A stretch of DNA of 64,000 nt from Massilia sp. METH4 (GTDB lineage Bacteria; Pseudomonadota; Gammaproteobacteria; Burkholderiales; Burkholderiaceae_D): NCBI RefSeq assembly GCF_037094685.1, contig NZ_CP146614.1:6510001-6574000 (forward strand), written 5' to 3'. The notes under the pieces were generated by a model. It was not told the DNA's origin. It made no database searches and was given only the letters and a program-made list of their open reading frames with translations. The translations under genes were made by a program, and so were the position numbers. Positions 1 to 8,570 of this stretch are shown in pieces. Positions within the stretch are counted from its first letter, which is position 1. Each line of letters opens with the position of its first letter.

Positions 1-296
1 GGATCGGCCAGCGCGGTACCGGACGGCGCATGCGCCTCGGAGGCCAGCGTGGTGAAGGTAACGCCATCGCTTGACGAATAGACGCTGAACTTGCCCTCGG
101 CTGAAAGCGGCACGGCCGCCATCAGGAAGACGGGTGCGTTCGCAACGAGGCCCGCCTGCGCCTGCCGCTGCTGCGCGTCGGACGCCTGGGGGATGCCCAG
201 TTCCTGGGCGGTGACATCGGCCGCGAGGGCGGCCAGGGCGATCGGAAGGATATGGGCGAGGTGGCTGCGGCGCGGCGAGGCAGGAATCTTGGGCAT
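1..296 (-). CDS. secreted protein, N-terminal part (possible glycosidase)
   Basis: The gene starts at the ATG at 296 (AAGAAG upstream) and runs off the left edge, so only about 98 residues are visible. They show a positively charged N-terminus, a hydrophobic stretch and a likely signal-peptidase site after VTAQ. A beta-rich segment follows (FSVYSSSDGVTFTTLAS) that resembles repeats in five-bladed beta-propeller glycosidases of the GH43 type. The catalytic residues would lie outside the window, so the enzyme class is inference. Its position beside pectin methylesterase and rhamnogalacturonan genes fits a role in plant polysaccharide breakdown. Confidence 0.5.
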   Translation of the reverse strand, partial: MPKIPASPRRSHLAHILPIALAALAADVTAQELGIPQASDAQQRQAQAGLVANAPVFLMAAVPLSAEGKFSVYSSSDGVTFTTLASEAHAPSGTALAD

Positions 297-308
297 CGGG
301 CTTCTTGG

Positions 309-383
309 TTGGTCGGACAAATGGTGTCTGATCATAAAGCCTTTTGCCCGCGAGACACGACCCTCAATTATCAACAAATTGAG
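309..383. promoter_or_regulatory. candidate operator region upstream of the 1-296 gene
   Basis: Two things are visible. TTGGTCGGACAAA at 309-321 is an imperfect palindrome with a GTC-N-GAC core, the layout of FCD-type GntR operators. A 7-bp inverted repeat, CTCAATT/AATTGAG, lies at 363-369 and 377-383. The first resembles the palindromic sites at 5477-5661 in this same locus. Regulatory function is inferred from position only. Confidence 0.25.
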
Positions 384-445
384 CGTTTCACGAGGGCGCC
401 CCTCGCCTCATCCGCGCCCTGGCGACCGCTGCGTGCCCGCGCGAC

Positions 446-1087
446 TCACCACTTCGGCGCGATGCGCTCTCCCGGCATGGCTTCGTACGGCGGCACCCAG
501 CCCGGCACGCGCTTCAGGCGCTCGATCCACGCGCCGATGTGCGGCCAGCGCGCCGCCACGTCGATGCCGCTTTCCTCGATCGGGTAGAACATGTAGCCGG
601 AGAGCGAAAAGTCGGCGATGGTCGGACCGTCGCCCACCATCCATTCGCGCGTGGCGAGATGCTTGTCGACGATCCCGAAGGCGGCCTCGATGCGCCCCAG
701 CAGGAATTTCATCACCACCGGATCGGGCTGCACGGGACCGAACGACTTCATGAAGCGGTAGGTGGCGAAGTAGCTGGTGAACTTGTGGTTGTCGAACAGG
801 ATCCAGCGCAGCACCTCGAGCTTGTCGCGTTCGGTCGCGCCGCCGAAGCGCCCATGCTTGTTGGCGAGGTGGGTCAGGATCGCGCCGGACTGGGTCAGGC
901 GCAGGTCGCCGTCTTCCAGGATCGGGGCCTCGCCCATCTCGTTGTGCTCCTCGCGCCAGGCCGGATCGCGCGAGATGCCCGTGAAGAAGTCGACGAAGAC
1001 GGGTTCGAACGGCTCGCCCAGCGCGCGCAGCATGAACGCGACCTTGAAAGCGTTGCCCGATTGGCCAAAACAGTGCAGGCGGTACAT
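446..1087 (-). CDS. glutathione S-transferase family protein
   Basis: A 213-residue cytosolic protein with a thioredoxin-fold N-terminal half (YRLHCFGQSGNAFKVAFML, then the GEAPILEDGDLRLTQSGAIL segment with the cis-Pro and glutathione gamma-glutamyl contacts) and a helical C-terminal half with the N-capping region TIADFSLSGYM. Family members conjugate glutathione to electrophiles or reduce them. The ATG at 1087 is preceded by GGAGG and fits family length better than an upstream in-frame start at 1141. The substrate cannot be read from the sequence. It lies 34 bp beyond the end of the GlxA-type regulator gene on the same strand, so cotranscription is possible. Confidence 0.9.
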   Translation of the reverse strand: MYRLHCFGQSGNAFKVAFMLRALGEPFEPVFVDFFTGISRDPAWREEHNEMGEAPILEDGDLRLTQSGAILTHLANKHGRFGGATERDKLEVLRWILFDNHKFTSYFATYRFMKSFGPVQPDPVVMKFLLGRIEAAFGIVDKHLATREWMVGDGPTIADFSLSGYMFYPIEESGIDVAARWPHIGAWIERLKRVPGWVPPYEAMPGERIAPKW

Positions 1088-1121
1088 GGATCCTCCGGTG
1101 GTTATCATCCCACCATCATAA

Positions 1122-2117
1122 TCACGCCGGAGCGACGACACCAGCCCTGAACGACTTCCGATAGGCCGAGGGCGACGTCTTCAAGGCGGTTCGGAAGTGC
1201 TGCCGCAGCGACAGCGCCGTGCCGAAGCCGGCCTCCTGGGCCACCACCTCGACCGACACATTGCTGCTCTCCAGCAGGCTGCGCGCATGAGCCATGCGCT
1301 GGTTCAGCAGCCACTGCTTGAACGACGTGCCGGTGGCCTGGCGGAAGTGCCGGGTGAACGTGCGGCGGCTCATCGCGGCGCGTTCGGCCAGCGCGTCGAT
1401 ACTGTGCTCGCGCTGCGGATGCCGCGCCACCCAGTCGAGCACCTGGGCGAAGCGCCCGTCGCTGCCGGACACGGGCACGGGCCGCTCGATGAACTGCGCC
1501 TGCCCGCCGTCGCGGTGTGGCGCGACCAGCAGCCGCCGCGAGACCCGGTTCGCGACCTCCGCGCCGCAGAGCTGCCGCAACAGGTGCAGGCAGCAGTCGA
1601 GACCGGCTGCCACGCCGGCGGACGTGAGCACGTCGCCTTCGTCCACATACAGCACTTCCTCGTTGACGTTCACGTGGGGGTGGCGCCGCGCCAGCTCGCC
1701 TGCGGCGGCCCAATGCGTGGCCACGGAGCGGCCGTCGAGCAGACCCGCCTCGGCCAGCGGGAACGCGCCCAGGCACAGGCCCACCACCCGGGCACCGCGC
1801 GCGTGGGCCTGCCGGAGCGCGGCGAGCAACGGCGCCGGCGCCGGCCGGCAATCGTCGTGCCACGCCGGCATCACCACGATATCGGCGTCCTTCAGGGCGG
1901 CGAGCCCGCGGCGGGTGGCGATGGCGAAGCCGGCCGACGTCTGCAACGGCCCCTTGCCGACGGCGCATACTTCCACGTCGAACAGCGGCGCGCCGGTCCC
2001 AAGGCTGGCGCCCAGGGTCGCGCCGAAGACCAGGCACGGCACCGACAGGTGGAATGGCGTGACGCCGTCGAATGCGACGACGGCGACTTTCAATGGGTTG
2101 GCGGATTTTGGCGGCAT
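1122..2117 (-). CDS. GlxA family AraC-type transcriptional regulator
   Basis: A 331-residue protein with an N-terminal DJ-1/PfpI-like domain (roughly 10-190, including VVGLCLGAFPLAEAGLLDG around the nucleophile-elbow cysteine) and a C-terminal AraC/XylS double helix-turn-helix (AERAAMSRRTFTRHFRQATG, then SVEVVAQEAGFGTALSLRQHF). The ATG at 2117 was chosen because the DJ-1 strand KVAVVAFDGV begins just after it. The gene is divergent from the metallo-beta-lactamase gene at 2225 with about 107 bp between them, the classic arrangement of a regulator and its target. The effector molecule is unknown. Confidence 0.9.
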   Translation of the reverse strand: MPPKSANPLKVAVVAFDGVTPFHLSVPCLVFGATLGASLGTGAPLFDVEVCAVGKGPLQTSAGFAIATRRGLAALKDADIVVMPAWHDDCRPAPAPLLAALRQAHARGARVVGLCLGAFPLAEAGLLDGRSVATHWAAAGELARRHPHVNVNEEVLYVDEGDVLTSAGVAAGLDCCLHLLRQLCGAEVANRVSRRLLVAPHRDGGQAQFIERPVPVSGSDGRFAQVLDWVARHPQREHSIDALAERAAMSRRTFTRHFRQATGTSFKQWLLNQRMAHARSLLESSNVSVEVVAQEAGFGTALSLRQHFRTALKTSPSAYRKSFRAGVVAPA

Positions 2118-2224
2118 GGCCCGATTATATCGGAACAATGCCTTCGGGCCACTGTCGGCAAACCGCTGCCCCGCCGACAATGGCGTCACCGGGCCCCATG
2201 CGCCCATCACCAGGAGACCGAAGA

Positions 2225-3109
2225 ATGAATACCCGCGACGCCGCCCTCGCCCCGATGCTTCCGACCGCCCAGGCCGTGGCCTTCCAGCACATCCGCAACG
2301 CCACCATCAAGGTGGAATATGCGGGCACCACCTTTCTCGTCGACCCGATGCTGGCGCCGCAAGGCGGCTGGCCCGGCTTCGAAGGCACCGTCAACAGCCA
2401 CCTGCGCAACCCGCTGGTGGAGCTGCCGCTGCCGCTCGCCGACGTGATCAGGGCCGACGCCATCATCGTCACCCACCTGCACATGGACCACTGGGACGAT
2501 GCGGCCAAAGGAGCGATCCCGAAGGACATGCCGGTGTTCGCGCAGGATGAGCATGATGCCGCCAGCATCCGCAAGGATGGCTTTACCGATGTGCGCGTGC
2601 TGGGCGAGGACAGCGAGTTCCATGGCACGCGGCTGACGAAGACGGGTGGCCAGCACGGCACGGACGAGATGATGGCCATGGGCCTGGACAAGCGGCTGGG
2701 CGACGTGTCCGGCATCGTGTTCCGTCGCCCTGGGTGGCAGACCACGTATATCGCCGGCGACACCACCTGGACCGCCGAGGTCGAACGGGCCATCACGGCA
2801 TACCGGCCGGACGTGATCATCCTGAACGCCGGCTATGCCAGGATTCCCGGCTTGCCGGGAGCGATCATCATGGGCAAGGAAGACCTGCTGCGCGCCGCCC
2901 GGCTCGCGCCCGCGGCCCGCGTGGTCGGCATCCACATGGAAGCCGTGAACCACGCCAGCCAGACGCGCGCCGAACTGCGCGAGTTCGCCGCCGCCCACAA
3001 CATCGCCGAGCGCGTGCTGGTGCCGGAGGATGGCGAAGCGTTCCGGTTCCAGGCAAGCCGCTACGGCTCCGGGGACCACCCCTTGCCGCCATCGAACCCG
3101 GCGAAGTAA
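2225..3109 (+). CDS. metallo-beta-lactamase-fold hydrolase
   Basis: A 294-residue protein, probably cytoplasmic since no signal peptide is visible. The metal-binding signature THLHMDHWD (residues 83-91) is present, and further ligands are likely in AGDTTW and GIHMEAVNH. It resembles the UlaG/L-ascorbate-6-phosphate lactonase-like branch (VEYAGTTFLVDPML at the start). The start has AGGAGACC upstream. Its 3' end overlaps the convergent pectinesterase gene by 49 bp. It is probably controlled by the divergent GlxA-type regulator; the substrate is unknown. Confidence 0.85.
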   Translation: MNTRDAALAPMLPTAQAVAFQHIRNATIKVEYAGTTFLVDPMLAPQGGWPGFEGTVNSHLRNPLVELPLPLADVIRADAIIVTHLHMDHWDDAAKGAIPKDMPVFAQDEHDAASIRKDGFTDVRVLGEDSEFHGTRLTKTGGQHGTDEMMAMGLDKRLGDVSGIVFRRPGWQTTYIAGDTTWTAEVERAITAYRPDVIILNAGYARIPGLPGAIIMGKEDLLRAARLAPAARVVGIHMEAVNHASQTRAELREFAAAHNIAERVLVPEDGEAFRFQASRYGSGDHPLPPSNPAK

Positions 3110-5391
3110 GCCGCCCGCGACGGGTAGGCGGCCTTTGCCTCCGCCGCGTCCAGCACCTTGCCATGCAAACGCCCGCTGACGTCGAGCGGCCTGCCGGCCA
3201 GATCCATGGTGCCGAACTCGCGCCACCCCGCCGTGGCGGAGGCCTCGGCGGGATTGGGCACTGGCTGCCTGGCATTCGGCCCGGCCCAGCCGGCCGCCGC
3301 GATGTGCGGGCCCATGCGGCAATCGATGAACGCGATATGGTCCCAGGTATTGGCATAGCCGGGGCTGCGCGCCAGCCAGGTGGCACCGGCCGGCACGTCG
3401 TTGCCGGTCGGGCCGGGGCCGTGCGTCAGGCGGCTGTTCACGAACAAGAATCCCTTGTCGGTGGCCGACATGGTGCGGGCCTGGAGCAGGTAGCCGCCGT
3501 TCTTCGAGTTCGCGCTGTCGCCCACGGTGCGGATCTCGCTGTCCTCGAACAGCGCGGCGCGGTTGTTCCCCCAGATGAAGTCCACGTTCCCGGCAATGAG
3601 CGTGCGGTAGAACCAGGAATAGCCGCGCACCTGGATCGTATCCTGCTCGCTGAAGAAGCTGGCGTTCTTCGCGACCAGCCGCCCTTCGCTGTTGAAGAAG
3701 ATCGTTTCGGCCTGCCCGCCCGTGGGCGCATTGCGCCGCACGCTGTTGCGCATGGTGAGCGTGTCGAGCGTGAGCATGTCGGCATCCTCGACGAGGAAGA
3801 GCGCACGCCCGCCGTTGATGCCGGGCGATTGCGCATCCTGTGCCGTGCCGGAGCCGGGGTTGAGGCCGTCGCCATTTTCCGCGTCGATCACCACGCCGTC
3901 GCGGCTCTGGCCACGCAGCGTCACGTTGTCCTTGCCGCGCAGGTAGAGCAGCTCCTGGTAGCGGCCGTTCCTGATTTCCACGGTGACGGGCGCGGTGCGC
4001 CCGGCGTGCTCCATCGCGTGGTTCAATGCTCCCTGCACTGTGCGGAAGTCCGCCCTGCCGTCGTCATCCACCACCAGCCTGCTGCCATGCGGGACGGCGG
4101 CGCGGGTCCGGAACGTCCAGCCGTGCCCGATACCGATGCCGGCGAAGCGCTGCCCGGCGAAGCTGCCCTCGAACACGCCGTCATCGATGGTCACCACGTA
4201 TTCCTCGCCCGGCCGCAACTTCGCACTGTGCAGGTGGATGACGGCGTTGCGGCCCTCGATGGCGATCGGCTGGCGGCGCACGGCCCTGCGGTATTCCTGG
4301 CCGGGGTAGCCCAGCAGGTCATGTTCGCCGCCGACGTGGACCGTGTCCGCCACCGCGCCATCGCGCTTGCGGTGCACGCGGATCGCGCCCGCCTTGCCAA
4401 GCTTCGGCATCGCATCGAAGCGCAGCCGCAGCGGTGTGTCGTACGGCACGTCGCGCTTGCCGATGGCCGGGGCCACGCCGCCGTCCAGCCGGTAAGGCGC
4501 TTTGGCCGGCGTCCTGCGTTCCGCCACCCGCACGTCGAACACCGACTGGACGTTCGGATCGTCGAGACTCCTCAAGGTGACCGCCGTGGCGCCGGGCGCC
4601 ACGGGGGTAAGCGTGACGTAAGCGGCCCCCGCGTCCACGCGCACGAGCGCGGGGTCGGGGGCGACGGCTTCGAAGCGGAACGGCAAAGCGCCATATGCCG
4701 TCGCGTTCGGCGGACTGGCATTCGTGAAGAAGGTACCGGGCCCGTTGACGGGCGGTGCCGCCGCCGGGTCGCCCGCCTGCCGATAACTTCCGAGGGCGCT
4801 GACGTCGAATCGATGCGGCCCGTCGCCGAGGGTCAGTTGCGCCAGTTGCGGCGCGCGCGCCAGGGCCAGCCGCGCCGGCTTCCGGGCGGGATCGCCGGTA
4901 ACGGGCGTGCTCGCCTCGAATGCCGTGCCGCCGGCAACGACGCCAATCCGCCCTGCCCCCGGCAGCGCCGTATCGGTGACGCTGGTGACACGTTCGCCGT
5001 TCAGGTACACGACCAGCATGGCACCCTGCATCTCCAGGCGCACGGTATTGAAACGGCCATCGCCGACGGCGGCGCGGCTGAAGCCTTTCAGCCGTGTCAG
5101 CTGGCCATCCCTCATGCGCACGATCTCCACCTGCATGCGCTGCGTGGCCGAGTGGAAGCCGAGCCCCGCGCCATACCAGTTCCCATCGTCCTGGTAGCGG
5201 CCCACCACGTACAGGCGGCCGTCGGCGCCACTAGCTGCCAGCGGGCGGAAGCGCGCCTCCACGTAGGCATCGGCGGGCGCCGCGCCGGTGATGCGCACGG
5301 GGGCCTCGGGTTCGATGCGCGTTACCTGGTCCGCAGCAGCGGCGTAGGTCGATGCCAGCACCATGGTTGCCAGCAGGCTGTTGAAGCGCAT
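3061..5391 (-). CDS. secreted pectin methylesterase (CE8) with N-terminal accessory domains
   Basis: A 776-residue exported enzyme that should remove methyl esters from homogalacturonan. It has a signal peptide (cleavage after about residue 20), a concanavalin/LamG-like sandwich (about 30-160), two Ig-like segments (about 240-290 and 300-430) and a CE8 beta-helix (about 440-776). The CE8 core has QAETIFFNSEG, SEQDTIQ (Asp584) and GNVDFIWG (Asp604), matching the two catalytic aspartates. CE8 enzymes are usually about 300-450 residues, so the front half is extra. The ATG at 5391 has AGGAGA upstream. It is divergent from the TonB receptor operon and shares a promoter region with it. Confidence 0.93.
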   Translation of the reverse strand: MRFNSLLATMVLASTYAAAADQVTRIEPEAPVRITGAAPADAYVEARFRPLAASGADGRLYVVGRYQDDGNWYGAGLGFHSATQRMQVEIVRMRDGQLTRLKGFSRAAVGDGRFNTVRLEMQGAMLVVYLNGERVTSVTDTALPGAGRIGVVAGGTAFEASTPVTGDPARKPARLALARAPQLAQLTLGDGPHRFDVSALGSYRQAGDPAAAPPVNGPGTFFTNASPPNATAYGALPFRFEAVAPDPALVRVDAGAAYVTLTPVAPGATAVTLRSLDDPNVQSVFDVRVAERRTPAKAPYRLDGGVAPAIGKRDVPYDTPLRLRFDAMPKLGKAGAIRVHRKRDGAVADTVHVGGEHDLLGYPGQEYRRAVRRQPIAIEGRNAVIHLHSAKLRPGEEYVVTIDDGVFEGSFAGQRFAGIGIGHGWTFRTRAAVPHGSRLVVDDDGRADFRTVQGALNHAMEHAGRTAPVTVEIRNGRYQELLYLRGKDNVTLRGQSRDGVVIDAENGDGLNPGSGTAQDAQSPGINGGRALFLVEDADMLTLDTLTMRNSVRRNAPTGGQAETIFFNSEGRLVAKNASFFSEQDTIQVRGYSWFYRTLIAGNVDFIWGNNRAALFEDSEIRTVGDSANSKNGGYLLQARTMSATDKGFLFVNSRLTHGPGPTGNDVPAGATWLARSPGYANTWDHIAFIDCRMGPHIAAAGWAGPNARQPVPNPAEASATAGWREFGTMDLAGRPLDVSGRLHGKVLDAAEAKAAYPSRAAYFAGFDGGKGWSPEP

Positions 5392-5428
5392 GGTCGTCTC
5401 CTGTCGTTGATATTGCCACCGAAAACCT

Positions 5429-5470
5429 GTGTCCGACACCATTTCCTGCGGAAATGATGTCCGACACGGG
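5429..5470. repeat. REP-like hairpin element flanked by GTCCGACAC direct repeats
   Basis: Two copies of TGTCCGACAC (about 5429-5439 and 5458-5468) flank a hairpin with a 7-bp stem, CATTTCC/GGAAATG, and a 3-nt loop. This reads as a short interspersed palindromic element and not as a gene. It could act as a transcription stop or an RNA-stability element between the pectinesterase start and the operator cluster. Function is not visible in the sequence. Confidence 0.45.
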
Positions 5471-5476
5471 TGCTTT

Positions 5477-5661
5477 GGCCTGACCACTTTAGCGCAGGTC
5501 AGGCCATTTCCGCCAGCGCATTTTTGATTGCGCTAACAGCCATCACCATAGGTAAAGAGATCCAGCCGGCGAACAACTCCAGCAAAAACTGTTTGCGTAA
5601 TCATGTATTTTAAGCCATCCTAAAAGAAGCTGGTCAGGCCACATGACCAGCGGCCTGACCA
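5477..5661. promoter_or_regulatory. cluster of four TGGTCAGGCCA-type operators between pectin genes
   Basis: An 11-bp motif recurs four times: TGGCCTGACCA at 5477-5487, AGGTCAGGCCA at 5497-5507, TGGTCAGGCCA at 5631-5641 and CGGCCTGACCA at 5651-5661. Each pair is arranged head to head, one pair on the pectinesterase side and one on the TonB-receptor side. The half-site TGGTC/GACCA with one central base is typical of FCD-family GntR regulators, several of which sense uronate catabolites. A regulator gene for it is not in the window. Confidence 0.55.
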
Positions 5662-5728
5662 ATCAAAAACTTGATCAATGTGACGCGGCTGCACGGCCGG
5701 CACGCCGAACCAAGACACAGGAGACCAG

Positions 5729-8563
5729 ATGCACCGTATCCCCCATCGGATCGCGCTGTCCGCGATCGCCCTCGCCGTCCTCACCCTCGCCCAGGCTGCC
5801 TCCGCCCAGCAAGCCGCGCTGCCCGCCGCGCAGTCCGCCGACACGCCGATCGCGCGTGTCGAAGTGACGGGTTCCTCGATCCGCCAGGTGGCCACCGAAA
5901 ACGCGCTGCCGCTCACCACGATCAAGTCCGAGGAACTCGTGGCGCGCGGGCTCACCACGATGTCCGAGGTGGCCACTTCCCTCACGGTCGGGTCCACCAA
6001 TGAGCCGGTCGGCGGCGGCGGCTCCGGCACGATGATCAATATGCGCGGCCTGAACACGAACCGCACGCTGGTGCTGCTGAACGGCCGCCGCCTGCCGAAC
6101 GAGGCGATCGGTGCCAGTTCCGTCAACGTGGACGTGGTGCCGATGAGCGCCGTGGAGCGCGTGGAAGTGCTGCGCGACGGCGCCTCGTCGATCTACGGTA
6201 CCGATGCCATTGCCGGTGTGGTGAACTTCATCACGAAGCGCACGCACCAGGGCACCACCGTCACCGGCGGCTGGGTGCAGCCGGAACGCCATGGCGGCGG
6301 GGACCAGCAGCGCATCAGCATCCTCTCCGGCTTCGGCGACCTGAACGAACAGGGCTGGAACGTCTACGCAGCCGTGGACTTCCAGCAGCGCGCCCGCCTG
6401 ATGCAGCGCGACCGCCCCAATATCAGCGACCCGAACCTGATCGCCCAGCTGGGCGGCAACCCGTTCACTTCCGCTGTCGCGGGTTCTTCGTCGGCCCCGG
6501 CCAATTTCACCGTCTACCAGAACGGCAAGCCGACCACGCGCACCGGCAACCCGTATTTCGCCGCCGGCTGCGCGGCGCCGTATGGCGGCGCGCAGTACAC
6601 GATCCCGTCCTCCAAGGCCAGCGGCGCCGGCGCCGGCACCTGCATCCTCGACCCGGACCTGTACCCGCAGCTATTGCCCGACAATATGCAGGCCACCCTG
6701 TTCACGAAGGCTTCGCTGCGCCACCACGGCGACCGCCTGCTGACCGTGGAACTGCTGGCCACCGAGTCCTATATCAAGGCGCTCAATCCACCGCAGGTGT
6801 TCGGCGCGCAGACCGACTACGACAAGTACAACCCCGGCGTGCGCAAGCCGCTGTTCATCACGCCGTCATCCCGGTGGTATCCGGGGGGCAGCGGTGGCGT
6901 GCCGGCCGTGGCGGGCGTCACGAACCAGGACCTGGCGCTGACATGGAGCCTGGACGAAGCGGGCCCCGCGAAGACGGACGACCGCCAGAACGCGCGGCGC
7001 CTGGCGATCGCCGACCAGGGCGAGTTCATGGGCTGGGATTACCGCGTGGGCTTCACGGCGGCGGAAAGCAAGCGCGCCGTGGGCTGGAGCAGCGGCTTCT
7101 TTGCCACGGACGGCATCTACCAGGGCGTGGCCAGCGGCATCCTGAACCCGTTCGGCGCCCAGGACGCGGAAGGCGCAGCCTACCTCGACAGCATCAGCCG
7201 CGACGGCCTCACCTACCGCGTGGGCCGCGTGGGCTATGCCGGGACGGACTTCAATATCGCCCGCCCGCTGATGGACCTGGCCGGCGGCCCGCTGACCTTG
7301 GCGATCGGCGGCGACTGGCACCGCGAGACCTACCGCGACGCGACGCATCCGGTGGCCAACGAAGTGACGTACAAGGTGTCCGGCACGCCCAACTCCTATC
7401 CGCGCGGCGAGCGCAAGGTGAGCGCCCTGTACATGGAAGCGGACGCGCCCATCACGAAGGAACTGACGCTGACGGGCGCGGTGCGCGCCGACCACTTCAG
7501 CGATTTCGGCAACACCGTCAACCCGAAGCTGAGCGTGCGCTGGCAGCCCACGCAGACCGTGCTGCTGCGCGGCACGGCCAGCACGGGCTTCCGCGCACCC
7601 ACGCTGCCGGAGCTGTACGGCACCCCGCTCACGCGCACGCCATCGACCAACAAGTGGGATGATCCGCTGCTGTGCCCCAGCGCCACGCCCTCCGTGCGCG
7701 GCACGGGCAGCCTGACGACGGACCCGCGCTACGCCGGCCTGAACCTCGATCCGGCCCAGGTCTGCGATACGAACCTGACCACCCTGACCGGCGCCAATCC
7801 CGACCTCGAACCGGAAAAGGCGAAAACCGTCACCGCGGGCATCGTGTTCTCGCCGATGAAGAACCTGAACGTGACGCTGGACTGGTGGTCGATCCGCATG
7901 AAGGGTACGATCGCGCAGATCACCGAGGAAACCATCTTCGACAACCTGGACCAGTACGGCGACCTGTTCGTGCGCAACCCCAACGGCACGCTCGACTACA
8001 TCGTCAAGACCCGCCTGAACATGGGCGGCCTGCGCACGCGCGGCATCGACGCAAGCGTGAACTACACGTGGCCCGCCACGCAGTGGGGCAAGTTCGGCGT
8101 GAGCATGGAAGGCACCTATGTCGACCGCTACGAAGGCCAGAACGAGCCTAGCGGCGAATGGATCGACAGCGTGGGCAAGCCCGGCGCGCTGGCCACCGGC
8201 GCCACCTCGGCCAACACCTATGTGTACCGCTGGAAGCACAACCTGCGCCTGTCGTGGAACTGGCAGAAGTTCGGCGCGCAGCTCATGCAGGCCTATACCT
8301 CGCACTACGAGGACACGAACGCGCAGCCGAACCAGAAGCCGGGCCAGCCGTTCTTCAACGAGATCGACCATTACACACTGTACAACCTCACGACCAACTG
8401 GAACTTCTCGGACAAGCTCAAGCTCACCTTCGGCATCAACAACCTGCTCGACGAGGACCCGCCGCTGTCGAACCAGCGCATCGGTTCGCGCGTGGTGTTC
8501 GCGCAGAACGTGTCGAAACCGATCGGCCGGGCCTACAACGTCCGCGTCAACTACACCTTCTGA
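5729..8563 (+). CDS. TonB-dependent receptor, likely for pectin/rhamnogalacturonan oligomers
   Basis: A 944-residue outer-membrane receptor. It has a signal peptide (cleavage after QAASA), a short linker with RVEVTGSSIRQ, a plug domain (SGTMINMRGLNTNRTLVLLNGRRLP, then VERVEVLRDGASSIYGTDAIAGVVNFIT) and a beta-barrel ending in the terminal aromatic signature RVNYTF. Family members import large ligands with TonB energy. The substrate is inferred from the operon: GH43 starts 7 bp downstream, then GH105 and an acetylesterase. ATG at 5729 with AGGAGA upstream. No N-terminal signalling (STN) domain is seen. Confidence 0.93.
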   Translation: MHRIPHRIALSAIALAVLTLAQAASAQQAALPAAQSADTPIARVEVTGSSIRQVATENALPLTTIKSEELVARGLTTMSEVATSLTVGSTNEPVGGGGSGTMINMRGLNTNRTLVLLNGRRLPNEAIGASSVNVDVVPMSAVERVEVLRDGASSIYGTDAIAGVVNFITKRTHQGTTVTGGWVQPERHGGGDQQRISILSGFGDLNEQGWNVYAAVDFQQRARLMQRDRPNISDPNLIAQLGGNPFTSAVAGSSSAPANFTVYQNGKPTTRTGNPYFAAGCAAPYGGAQYTIPSSKASGAGAGTCILDPDLYPQLLPDNMQATLFTKASLRHHGDRLLTVELLATESYIKALNPPQVFGAQTDYDKYNPGVRKPLFITPSSRWYPGGSGGVPAVAGVTNQDLALTWSLDEAGPAKTDDRQNARRLAIADQGEFMGWDYRVGFTAAESKRAVGWSSGFFATDGIYQGVASGILNPFGAQDAEGAAYLDSISRDGLTYRVGRVGYAGTDFNIARPLMDLAGGPLTLAIGGDWHRETYRDATHPVANEVTYKVSGTPNSYPRGERKVSALYMEADAPITKELTLTGAVRADHFSDFGNTVNPKLSVRWQPTQTVLLRGTASTGFRAPTLPELYGTPLTRTPSTNKWDDPLLCPSATPSVRGTGSLTTDPRYAGLNLDPAQVCDTNLTTLTGANPDLEPEKAKTVTAGIVFSPMKNLNVTLDWWSIRMKGTIAQITEETIFDNLDQYGDLFVRNPNGTLDYIVKTRLNMGGLRTRGIDASVNYTWPATQWGKFGVSMEGTYVDRYEGQNEPSGEWIDSVGKPGALATGATSANTYVYRWKHNLRLSWNWQKFGAQLMQAYTSHYEDTNAQPNQKPGQPFFNEIDHYTLYNLTTNWNFSDKLKLTFGINNLLDEDPPLSNQRIGSRVVFAQNVSKPIGRAYNVRVNYTF

Positions 8564-8570
8564 GGCCGAC

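Noticed and set aside
2734..5457. 907-residue open frame on the plus strand across the pectinesterase
   Set aside because: Antisense shadow of a well-supported CE8 enzyme; the translation is low complexity with no domain.
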